Below are positions 8,298 through 15,523 of a DNA stretch of 38,697 nt, one piece after another. The DNA comes from an uncultured Aequorivita sp. (lineage in GTDB: Bacteria > Bacteroidota > Bacteroidia > Flavobacteriales > Flavobacteriaceae): positions 1 through 38,697 of the forward strand of contig CAKZLK010000056.1 of NCBI GenBank assembly GCA_937125455.1. Direction: 5' to 3'. Made by a program: the position numbers and the translations under genes. Each line of letters starts with the position of its first letter. The first letter of the stretch is position 1. The notes under the pieces were generated by a model. It was not told the origin of the DNA and ran no database searches. It saw only the letters and a list, made by a program, of their open reading frames with translations.

Positions 8298-9662
8298 ATG
8301 AAATATTTTTTGTTGACCATAATGTGCTTATTTTATGTTGATGCATATAGTCAATTTGGTCCCCAACAAATAATTACTCAAGCTGCAGATGGCTCCAAAT
8401 GGATTATTGCTACAGATATAGATGGCGATGGGTATAAAGATGTAGCTTCTGCAAATCAGTTTGGGAGTAACCTTACATGGTATAAAAATCTGGACCGGCA
8501 CGGAACCTTTGGTCCTGAGAATATAATAGCAAGTTTAAACCAGACCTTTTTTATATCTGATGCAGATATTGATGGTGATGGGGATATAGACGTTATGGCC
8601 GTATCTTTTGCACAAGACAAGATAGTTTGGTATGAAAACTTAGACGGGCAGGGCAATTTCAGTGTCCAAAATATTATTTCCAATACTACAGACGGTGCAT
8701 ATTGTGTGGTTGCGGGCGATCTGGACGGTGATGGTGATATGGATGTAATCTCGGGTTCCGATTTTTCAGGGTTAGCATGGTATGAAAATTTGGATGGACA
8801 GGGGGTTTTTTTTAAGCACCTTATTGATAATAATGTTTCAGGCACTCGTTCCGTAGTAGTAATAGATGTGGATGGTGACAGTGACTTGGATATTGTGGGA
8901 AATAGTACTGCTCCTAATAAAACCTATTGGATTGAAAACGTGGATGGTCTCGGTACTTTTGGTGCGCCCAACTCTATATATGAAATGGGGCAATATGTAA
9001 CCAAAGTTATTGCAGCAGATGTGGATGGTGATGGTGATACGGATGTGCTTACAGCATCTTCGGGCGATAATGAAATAGCTTGGTTTGAAAACTTGGACGG
9101 TTTGGGCAATTTTGGCCCAAAAAACACGATAACCAATACCTTGGTTGATGCCTGGACGGTTTATGCAGCCGATTTAGACAACGATGGGGATATTGATGTA
9201 TTGGCAACCAGCACAGAACCTTTTGGCGGAGAAATTGTATGGTTTGAAAATCTGGATGGACAAGGAAATTTCAGTGCAAAAAAAACAATCAGTACCCAAG
9301 TGCAATCGCCCCGCTCGGTAATAGCTGCAGATATAGACAACGATGGCGATATGGACGTGATTGCCTCTTCATTGGTTGACGACACAATAGCTTGGTATGA
9401 AAATTATACCATTTTGGGGGTTGAGGAGAACCAAATTGACACCATTAAAATCTATCCAAACCCTACGGAAGGTTTAATCTATATAAGTTCAAAAAAAGAA
9501 CCTATTATTGGCGCAACAATCTTTGATATACTGGGCAAAAAAGTTCTTCAATTAGATGGAAATATCCAGCAACTTGATATTTCAAACCTTCAAAACGGGA
9601 TGTATTTTTTACAGATAACCACTGATACTGGAGCCATTGTCCAAAAAATTATTAAAGAATAA
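8298..9662 (+). CDS. Secreted FG-GAP/VCBS-repeat protein with type IX secretion sorting tail
   Basis: The protein is 454 residues from the chosen start. An earlier in-frame ATG at 8247 would put 17 polar residues before the signal peptide, so ATG 8298 (MKYFLLTIMCLFYVDAYSQ) is preferred. After the signal peptide come seven calcium-binding-type repeats of about 50-55 residues, each with a DxDGDGDxD core (for example IDGDGDIDVM, LDGDGDMDVI, LDNDGDIDVL) and an (I/L)(A/V)WYENLDGQG spacer. This is the pattern of FG-GAP/VCBS beta-propeller blades. The last 70 or so residues (IKIYPNPTEGLIYISS ... MYFLQITTDTGAIVQKII) form a Por-secretion (T9SS type A) C-terminal sorting domain, so the protein is exported to the cell surface or medium. 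Its gene converges on pyk with only 9 bp between the stop codons. Confidence 0.92.
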   Translation: MKYFLLTIMCLFYVDAYSQFGPQQIITQAADGSKWIIATDIDGDGYKDVASANQFGSNLTWYKNLDRHGTFGPENIIASLNQTFFISDADIDGDGDIDVMAVSFAQDKIVWYENLDGQGNFSVQNIISNTTDGAYCVVAGDLDGDGDMDVISGSDFSGLAWYENLDGQGVFFKHLIDNNVSGTRSVVVIDVDGDSDLDIVGNSTAPNKTYWIENVDGLGTFGAPNSIYEMGQYVTKVIAADVDGDGDTDVLTASSGDNEIAWFENLDGLGNFGPKNTITNTLVDAWTVYAADLDNDGDIDVLATSTEPFGGEIVWFENLDGQGNFSAKKTISTQVQSPRSVIAADIDNDGDMDVIASSLVDDTIAWYENYTILGVEENQIDTIKIYPNPTEGLIYISSKKEPIIGATIFDILGKKVLQLDGNIQQLDISNLQNGMYFLQITTDTGAIVQKIIKE

Positions 9663-9671
9663 AAATCGTTT

Positions 9672-11102
9672 TTACTTCACCTGCGTAACCCGCAAGGTAT
9701 TCACCATTCCTTTGTCCACAATAGGCATAGCCGCAAGGTTTATTAAATAATCGCCTTTATGCACATAGCCTTTTTCAAAGGCAATTCTATTTACATCATC
9801 CACGGTTTCGTCGGTGCTTACGTATTTGTCATAATAAAACGCTTTTACGCCCCATAATAAATTCAAGCGGGCAAGAATACGTTTGTTGCTGGTAAATGCC
9901 AAGATAAAAGCGGAAGGCCGCCAAGCAGAAATTTGAAAGGCCGTGTAACCGCTGTTTGTCAATGTGCAAATGGCTTGCGCTTCTATTTCATTAGCCATAA
10001 GCGCGGCGTGATAACAAATGGATTTGGTAACGTAACGGTTGGTTTTAATCTGTGGTGGCTGTTGCGGTACGCGTATCAATTCAGAATTTTCTACGCTTTT
10101 TAAAATTTTTGTCATTGTTTTAATCACTGCAACAGGATAATTCCCGACTGAAGTTTCACCAGAAAGCATCACTGCATCAGCGCCATCCATTACGGAGTTT
10201 GCAACATCGTTCACTTCAGCACGTGTTGGTGTGAGTGAGGTTATCATCGTTTCCATCATTTGGGTGGCAATGATTACGGGAATGCGCGCGCGTTTTGCGG
10301 TAAGCACTAATTCCTTTTGAATAAGAGGCACTTCCTCGGCAGGAACTTCTACACCCAAATCGCCACGGGCAACCATCAAACCGTCGCAATAGGCAACGAT
10401 TTTGTCAATGTTTGCAACAGCTTCTGGTTTTTCGATTTTAGCGATTATAGGAATTTTATATTCCGAGTGTGCTTCAATCAGGGCCTGTAGTTCCTTTAAA
10501 TCTTCAGCGTGGCGTACAAAGGAAAGTGCCATCCAATCTACTTTTTGCTGAATTGCAAAAACGGCATCTTCTTTGTCTTTTGCGGTGAGTGCTGGAAGGG
10601 AAATATTGGTATTTGGGAGGTTCACGCCTTTTTTGGAACGCAAGGGTCCGCCCTGGATTACCATTACTTTTACTTCGTCTTTTCTATTTGTTTCAAGTAC
10701 TTCAAAAATAAGCTTACCATCGTCTAAAAGGACACGTTCTCCTGGGTTTACATCTTGTGGAAATTTGTCGTAGTTCATGTAAACTCTAGTTTTGGTACCT
10801 TCAAATTCTTCGCCTGTACAAAAGGAAAGTTCATCACCTGGTTGCACAACTACTTCTTCTTTCATCATACCAACGCGAAGTTTTGGTCCTTGAAGGTCGC
10901 CAAGGATGGCAACATGGATGTCCAATTCTTCTGAAAGTTTTCTGATAGTAGCAATCGTTTTTTTGACCGTGGCATAGTCAGCGTGTGAAAAATTTACCCT
11001 AAAAACGTCCACACCTTCCAAAATCATATTTTTCAGAATTTCTTTGGTGGAAGTAGCTGGGCCAAGTGTGGCAACTATTTTAGTTCTTTTTTGATCTGAC
11101 AT
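9672..11102 (-). CDS. pyk: Pyruvate kinase
   Basis: Catalyses the last step of glycolysis, phosphoenolpyruvate + ADP to pyruvate + ATP. The protein is 476 residues, normal for the family. It starts KRTKIVATLGPATS with the substrate-binding region VFRVNFSHA, contains the inserted B domain (about 70-170), the signature IPIIAKIEKPEAVANID (catalytic lysine), MVARGDLGVEVP, and VMLSGETSVGNYP, then a C-terminal regulatory domain. It is the last gene of the reverse cluster and starts 0 bp after the IPExxxVDY gene, with which it is surely co-transcribed. Confidence 0.98.
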   Translation of the reverse strand: MSDQKRTKIVATLGPATSTKEILKNMILEGVDVFRVNFSHADYATVKKTIATIRKLSEELDIHVAILGDLQGPKLRVGMMKEEVVVQPGDELSFCTGEEFEGTKTRVYMNYDKFPQDVNPGERVLLDDGKLIFEVLETNRKDEVKVMVIQGGPLRSKKGVNLPNTNISLPALTAKDKEDAVFAIQQKVDWMALSFVRHAEDLKELQALIEAHSEYKIPIIAKIEKPEAVANIDKIVAYCDGLMVARGDLGVEVPAEEVPLIQKELVLTAKRARIPVIIATQMMETMITSLTPTRAEVNDVANSVMDGADAVMLSGETSVGNYPVAVIKTMTKILKSVENSELIRVPQQPPQIKTNRYVTKSICYHAALMANEIEAQAICTLTNSGYTAFQISAWRPSAFILAFTSNKRILARLNLLWGVKAFYYDKYVSTDETVDDVNRIAFEKGYVHKGDYLINLAAMPIVDKGMVNTLRVTQVK

Positions 11103-11594
11103 TTAGTCGAAAATTAAATTGTTCTTAGATTTTATTGTATCTGTTTCCACTACATAAGCGGAAACAATTTGCTCTATATTGTTTATTTGTGAAATAAAAG
11201 TTCGCAAAGGAACGGTTTCAAAGTCTGAATAAATTTTCAGAAAATAATCTACTTTTTTATGCTCTGGAAGCAGATAATGATCTGTAGCTTTTTCTGAATT
11301 AAATTCTGAAAACAGACCCCCGGAGCTTTGTAAACCTGCCTCTATAGTCCTACATTTATTTGCGACGAGATAAAACTGGCTATAATTGGACTCGTCCACA
11401 AAATCGAATATTGGAAATGTAATCATCAATCCATCCGCAGGAAAATCTATATCAACTCTTCTTCTTTTGAAACGTGTATTCAGGTTTTGATTCATCAAAT
11501 AGGCAACTTTATACTCTTCTTCGCTACAATGTATGGCGATGAGTGTATAAGGCTCTTCAAATTCCTCTTCCATTATCAATTTGTGATGGACCAT
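11103..11594 (-). CDS. IPExxxVDY family protein
   Basis: The protein is 163 residues and belongs to a small Bacteroidota-specific family named after a motif seen here as LPEHKKVDYFLKI (about residues 106-118). The rest is a soluble alpha/beta protein with no signal peptide or membrane segment. The start MVHHKLIMEEEFEE gives the usual family N-terminus. Genes of this family typically lie between rnc and pyk in Flavobacteriia, as here, and the function is unknown. A possible promoter on the reverse strand (TATTTTTG, 11622-11615) lies 21 bp before the start, so this gene and pyk may have their own transcript. Confidence 0.9.
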   Translation of the reverse strand: MVHHKLIMEEEFEEPYTLIAIHCSEEEYKVAYLMNQNLNTRFKRRRVDIDFPADGLMITFPIFDFVDESNYSQFYLVANKCRTIEAGLQSSGGLFSEFNSEKATDHYLLPEHKKVDYFLKIYSDFETVPLRTFISQINNIEQIVSAYVVETDTIKSKNNLIFD

Positions 11595-11694
11595 ATATTT
11601 TTGATGCTACTATACAAAAATAGTCAACTTTAAAGGTATTAACTAAAGAAGTTGTGAATGTTGGATATAATTAATGGAAAATTAATAGAACTTT

Positions 11695-12438
11695 TTAAGG
11701 CTTTTCCGAATCAACCTTTATTTGAAGTTTATAAAAAGCTCTTTTGGCAGCACGTTCTTCAGCTTTCTTTTTTGAAGTTGCACGAGCTTTTGTAACTATC
11801 TCATCATCAAGCTTTAGTCGAACAGCAAAATGTTTCATTTGATCTCTGCCATTGTCTTCGTAGATTTCAAAATTGAATTGTTTTTTGTTTTTTTGGCACC
11901 ATTCAATAAAAAGGCTTTTATAGCTGATAACCTTTCCTTCCAATTTTTTAATGTCCACATAGGGTTTAATGACTCTTTTTTGGATGAATTTTTCGCAGTA
12001 TTTAAATCCACGGTCCAAATAAATTGCACCAACGAGCGCTTCAAAAACGTTTCCGTAAATATTTCCACTGAATTGTTGTGCTGGAACAGTTGTTTTTAAA
12101 AATTTCACCAACTGAAGATCACGCCCAAGTTCATTCAGGTGTTCCCGACTCACTACTTTACTGCGCATTTTTGTTAGGTACCCTTCGTTGCCGCCAGGTA
12201 CTTTTTTGAATAAATGTGCAGCAATTACAGCTCCGAGCATGGCATCACCCAAAAATTCTAATCTTTCATAGTTTTGCGGTTGCCCGTCAAGATTTTTTTC
12301 ATTTGTGGAGCGGTGCGTAAATGCGGTTTCGTAAATGGAAATATCTTTTGGCTTGAATCCTAATATTCTTTTTAGGGAATTAGAAAATTCCCCGCTTTTA
12401 TCTGAACGGGAAGAGAATATGTTTTTAATGGAAGCCAT
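11695..12438 (-). CDS. rnc: Ribonuclease III
   Basis: A double-strand-specific endoribonuclease that matures rRNA and mRNA. The protein is 247 residues. It has the RNase III signature NYERLEFLGDAMLGAVIA (about 57-74) with the catalytic Glu/Asp, the second acidic cluster in GNVFEALVGAIYLD (about 129-142), and a C-terminal double-stranded-RNA-binding domain ending in KARATSKKKAEERAAKRAFYKL. It lies 8 bp downstream of fabF, in the same reverse operon. Confidence 0.97.
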   Translation of the reverse strand: MASIKNIFSSRSDKSGEFSNSLKRILGFKPKDISIYETAFTHRSTNEKNLDGQPQNYERLEFLGDAMLGAVIAAHLFKKVPGGNEGYLTKMRSKVVSREHLNELGRDLQLVKFLKTTVPAQQFSGNIYGNVFEALVGAIYLDRGFKYCEKFIQKRVIKPYVDIKKLEGKVISYKSLFIEWCQKNKKQFNFEIYEDNGRDQMKHFAVRLKLDDEIVTKARATSKKKAEERAAKRAFYKLQIKVDSEKP

Positions 12439-12446
12439 TAATTGTT

Positions 12447-13700
12447 TTAGGCATCAAGTTTTTTAAAGAGCACACAAGCATTGTGCCCGCCAAACCCAAA
12501 GGTATTACTCATTGCTACTTTTATGTCGCGTTTTTGAGCTTTATTAAGGGTGAGATTTAAAGAAGGATCAATGTTTTCATCTACCGTAGTATGGTTAATG
12601 GTAGGTGGAACAATCCCGTATTTCATTGCCAAAATAGAGGCAATTGCTTCAATAGCACCGGCAGCGCCCAAAAGGTGGCCAGTCATGGATTTTGTTGAAT
12701 TGATGTTTATGTCCTTAGCGTGTTTGCCAAAAACTTTTACAATAGCTTTCAACTCAGCAACATCACCAAGTGGAGTTGAAGTTCCGTGGGTGTTTATAGC
12801 ATCTACTTCTTCCGGCTTCATATTGGCATCTTGCAAACAATTCAGCATTACGCGTTCCACACCAATTCCGTCAGGATGTGGAGCCGTCATATGGTATGCA
12901 TCACTGCTCATACCGCCACCAACAACTTCTGCGTAAATTTTTGCACCACGTTTTTTTGCGTGCTCGTATTCCTCAAGGATTAATGCACCTGCTCCTTCAC
13001 CAAGAACGAACCCATCACGGGTAGCGTCAAACGGTCTTGAAGCTGTTTCAGGGCTGTCATTTCTTGTTGACAGTGCGTGCATCGCATTGAACCCTCCCAT
13101 TCCTGCCTTGGTAACAGCAGCTTCACTTCCTCCGGTAACGACAATGTCACACTGGCCTAAACGGATATAATTAAATGCATCAATCATAGCATTTGCCGAA
13201 GAGGCACAGGCTGAAACTGTTGTATAATTAGGGCCCATAAAACCGTGCTTTATGGAAATGTTTCCGGGAGCAATGTCCGCAATCATTTTAGGAATAAAGA
13301 AGGGGTTGAAACGTGGTGTTCCATCCCCTTCTGCAAAGTTTATCACTTCATCTTGAAAAGTTTCCAACCCGCCTATTCCGGCACCCCAAATAACACCTAC
13401 TCTAAATTTATCTACATCAATGAAGTCTATTCCCGCATCGAGAATGGCTTCATCTGAAGAAACAAGGGCATATTGGGCAAAACGGTCCAGCTTTCGGGCT
13501 TCTTTCCTTTCAAAATGGTCTTCTGCATTGAAATTCTTCAATTCGCAAGCGAATTTTGTTTTGAACTTTTCAGTATCAAAATAGGTTATGGGCGCACAGC
13601 CACTTTTCCCACTAATAAGTGCATCCCAATATTCTTGAATATTGTTGCCTATAGGGGTAAGGGCGCCAAGACCAGTAACTACAACTCGCTTTAATTCCAT
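12447..13700 (-). CDS. fabF: 3-oxoacyl-ACP synthase II (beta-ketoacyl-ACP synthase)
   Basis: A condensing enzyme of type II fatty-acid elongation, joining malonyl-ACP to acyl-ACP. The protein is 417 residues, typical of FabF. It has the active-site cysteine in TTVSACASSANAM (C165) and the two catalytic histidines in NTHGTSTPLGD (about 305) and GHLLGAAGAIE (about 341). The glycine-rich C-terminus FGFGGHNACVLF completes the thiolase fold. It starts 10 bp after acpP, the gene for its acyl carrier, so the two are translated from one message. Confidence 0.98.
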   Translation of the reverse strand: MELKRVVVTGLGALTPIGNNIQEYWDALISGKSGCAPITYFDTEKFKTKFACELKNFNAEDHFERKEARKLDRFAQYALVSSDEAILDAGIDFIDVDKFRVGVIWGAGIGGLETFQDEVINFAEGDGTPRFNPFFIPKMIADIAPGNISIKHGFMGPNYTTVSACASSANAMIDAFNYIRLGQCDIVVTGGSEAAVTKAGMGGFNAMHALSTRNDSPETASRPFDATRDGFVLGEGAGALILEEYEHAKKRGAKIYAEVVGGGMSSDAYHMTAPHPDGIGVERVMLNCLQDANMKPEEVDAINTHGTSTPLGDVAELKAIVKVFGKHAKDININSTKSMTGHLLGAAGAIEAIASILAMKYGIVPPTINHTTVDENIDPSLNLTLNKAQKRDIKVAMSNTFGFGGHNACVLFKKLDA

Positions 13701-13710
13701 AGAAGAATTT

Positions 13711-13944
13711 TTATTTTGCTGCTTCTATATAGGAAATTGCTTGACCTACTGTCGCAATGTTTTCAGCTTGGTCGTCTGGAATCTGGATATCAAATTCTTT
13801 TTCAAATTCCATAATAAGCTCTACCGTATCTAGGGAGTCTGCTCCTAAGTCGTTAGTGAAGCTAGCTTCGTTTACAACTTCGTTTTCGTCTACACCTAAT
13901 TTGTCTACGATAATCGCTTTTACTCGTGATGCAATGTCTGACAT
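13711..13944 (-). CDS. acpP: Acyl carrier protein
   Basis: A 77-residue acidic four-helix carrier for growing acyl chains. The phosphopantetheine attachment serine is Ser37 in the [10 protein letters not shown] motif. It is the first gene of the acpP-fabF-rnc-IPExxxVDY-pyk cluster and has a well-placed Bacteroidota promoter upstream. Codon use is strongly biased, as expected of a highly expressed gene. Confidence 0.98.
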   Translation of the reverse strand: MSDIASRVKAIIVDKLGVDENEVVNEASFTNDLGADSLDTVELIMEFEKEFDIQIPDDQAENIATVGQAISYIEAAK

Positions 13945-13976
13945 AATTCTTGATTTTTAAATTTAATTATAAGTGG

Positions 13977-14006
13977 CAAAAATAAAATATTTTAATTGAA
14001 AACACC
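13977..14006 (-). promoter_or_regulatory. Promoter of acpP-fabF cluster
   Basis: On the reverse strand a TATTTTTG box (13984 to 13977) matches the Bacteroidota -7 consensus TAnnTTTG. GTTTTC (14006 to 14001) sits about 16 bp upstream as a weak -33 element. The box ends 32 bp before the acpP start codon. The position fits; the -33 match is poor. Confidence 0.55.
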
Positions 14007-14068
14007 ATTTAATGTTAAAAATGTGGCTTTGATAATCTTGATTTTTCACATTTAAACAAATTTGGGAA

Positions 14069-14120
14069 AATGCGCACCGGTGAAAATTTCTTAATATTCA
14101 CACTATTTTCGTTGCGCATT
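14069..14120. other. Nested inverted repeats in the acpP-purN intergenic gap
   Basis: The gap of about 313 bp between acpP and purN (13945-14257) has no gene. In its middle, AATGCGCA (14069-14076) is the exact reverse complement of TGCGCATT (14113-14120). Inside them lie the 8-bp palindrome CACCGGTG (14075-14082) and a GTGAA/TTCAC pair. The two flanks hold the divergent promoters, so this could be an operator or a processing structure. The rest of the gap is plain AT-rich sequence. Confidence 0.4.
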
Positions 14121-14173
14121 CACTCTTTCCAAAATTTATAATAGTCCAGAAAGATTAAACCAATTTAAACAAT

Positions 14174-14208
14174 TTTGGGCGAAGTAAAACCCTATTGCCG
14201 TACTTTTG
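14174..14208 (+). promoter_or_regulatory. Promoter of purN-rnhA
   Basis: TTTG (14174-14177) and TACTTTTG (14201-14208) are separated by 23 bp. They match the Bacteroidota -33 TTTG / -7 TAnnTTTG pair. The -7 box is 49 bp before the purN start codon. Confidence 0.55.
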
Positions 14209-14257
14209 TTATTTTATTTATTAATATTTACTTCGAGAAAAACTTTTGGAAACAGGA

Positions 14258-14869
14258 ATGAAGAAACGGATTGTAATTTTTGCGTCGGGTAGTGGTACCA
14301 ATGCCGAGAACATTATTAAATACTTTCAACGAACCCAATTTGCCGAGGTCGTTCTGATTCTTTCAAACAAGAAAGATGCCAAAGTTTTAGAACGTTCCGA
14401 AGTCCTTGATATTAAAGCAATCTCTTTTACAAAACAGGAATTATTTTCAGAAGAAGGAGTTTTAAAAATTTTAAAGGACGCCAAACCCGATCTTATAGTT
14501 TTAGCTGGATTTCTGTTGAAGTTTCCTGAACAAATTTTGAAAGAATTTCCAAACAAAGTAATAAACATTCACCCTGCATTGCTTCCAAAATACGGCGGAA
14601 AAGGAATGTATGGCAATTTTGTGCACGAAGCTGTTGTAAAGAATAACGAAACCGAAACTGGAATTACGATTCATTATGTGAATGAAAATTATGATGAAGG
14701 TGCAATTATATTTCAACAAAAAGTGAAGCTTTCCAAAACAGAAACAGCTGAAACTGTCGCTGAAAAAATCCATGAACTGGAATACGAGTGGTTTCCGAAA
14801 ATAATTGAAGAAGTACTTCGTGAAAAAACATCCACCCATAACCACTCCTTCGAAGGAGGGGAACTATAA
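14258..14869 (+). CDS. purN: Phosphoribosylglycinamide formyltransferase (GART)
   Basis: Transfers a formyl group from 10-formyl-tetrahydrofolate to GAR, the third step of purine synthesis. The protein is 203 residues from ATG 14258. A TTG four codons upstream is an unlikely start because the conserved N-terminus is MKKRIVIFASGSGTNAENII. The catalytic residues are visible in VINIHPALLPKYGGKGMYG (His) and NENYDEGAII (Asp). The C-terminal STHNHSFEGGEL is not part of the family fold. It is encoded by a fragment of a palindromic repeat. rnhA starts 3 bp after the stop. Confidence 0.96.
   Translation: MKKRIVIFASGSGTNAENIIKYFQRTQFAEVVLILSNKKDAKVLERSEVLDIKAISFTKQELFSEEGVLKILKDAKPDLIVLAGFLLKFPEQILKEFPNKVINIHPALLPKYGGKGMYGNFVHEAVVKNNETETGITIHYVNENYDEGAIIFQQKVKLSKTETAETVAEKIHELEYEWFPKIIEEVLREKTSTHNHSFEGGEL
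14842..14863. repeat. Short palindromic repeat fragment inside the purN 3' end
   Basis: CTCCTTCGAAGGAG (14845-14858) is a perfect 14-nt palindrome, followed by GGG. It resembles the C/G-rich hairpins after dinB (7188-7254). It lies in frame within the last codons of purN and encodes the odd tail HSFEGGEL. Confidence 0.6.
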
Positions 14870-14872
14870 GTT

Positions 14873-15508
14873 ATGGCGAGTAAAAAACAGAAATTTTATG
14901 TGGTTTGGTTTGGGAATCCTGCTGGTATTTTTGGCAGTTGGAAGGAATGCAAACGATCCATTGATGGCGTGAAAGGCGCACAATACAAAAGTTTTGAAAC
15001 GTTTGACGAAGCAAAAAAAGCCTACAATAAAGAATATGCAGATTATAAAGGAAAGACTGTAAAAAAAGAGCTTTCCAAAGAACAACTTCAAAAAATTGGC
15101 GAACCAAATCTATATTCCATTGCTGTTGATGCGGCTTCCAGCGGTAATCCCGGAAAGATGGAATATCGCGGGGTGGACACGCAAACGCACAAACAATTAT
15201 TTCACCAAGGCCCTTTTCAGCAGGGAACTAACAATATTGGCGAGTTTTTGGCGCTTGTGCACGGCTTGGCTTTTCTGAAAAAAAACAACAGCGACCGCAT
15301 TATTTACAGTGATTCACGGATTGCGATTGGTTGGGTAAAGAAGAAAAAATGCAATACAAAGCTGAAACAATCTACAAAAAACAAAACGCTCTTTGAATTG
15401 GTTGACCGAGCTGAAAACTGGCTAAAGGCTAATAAATACGAAACAAAAATCGTGAAATGGGAAACCAAAGCCTGGGGCGAAATACCTGCGGATTTTGGAC
15501 GGAAATAA
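14873..15508 (+). CDS. rnhA: Ribonuclease HI with N-terminal viroplasmin (RNA/DNA hybrid-binding) domain
   Basis: Cuts the RNA strand of RNA-DNA hybrids. The protein is 211 residues. Residues about 6-50 (FYVVWFGNPAGIFGSWKECK ... YKSFETFDEAKKAY) form the small viroplasmin/hybrid-binding domain also found in eukaryotic RNase H1. A linker follows, then the RNase H fold with the acidic active site Asp86 (VDAASSGNPG), Glu124 (NNIGEFLAL), Asp147 (IYSDSRIAIGW) and Asp207 (IPADFGRK). It starts 3 bp after purN and shares its transcript. Its stop lies 15 bp from that of the convergent gene. Confidence 0.95.
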   Translation: MASKKQKFYVVWFGNPAGIFGSWKECKRSIDGVKGAQYKSFETFDEAKKAYNKEYADYKGKTVKKELSKEQLQKIGEPNLYSIAVDAASSGNPGKMEYRGVDTQTHKQLFHQGPFQQGTNNIGEFLALVHGLAFLKKNNSDRIIYSDSRIAIGWVKKKKCNTKLKQSTKNKTLFELVDRAENWLKANKYETKIVKWETKAWGEIPADFGRK

Positions 15509-15523
15509 ATTTATTTACGGTTT

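Noticed and set aside
8456-9385. Reverse-strand frames opposite the FG-GAP gene, rich in Ser/Pro/Thr
   Set aside because: They are shadows of the repeated DGDGD codons on the coding strand, which read as SPSPS-like strings in reverse.
12550-12936. Long forward frame opposite fabF
   Set aside because: No start signal, no recognisable product, and it lies fully inside the strongly conserved fabF on the other strand.
14246-14257. TTG start for purN
   Set aside because: The family N-terminus begins at the ATG 12 bases later, and the four extra residues match nothing.
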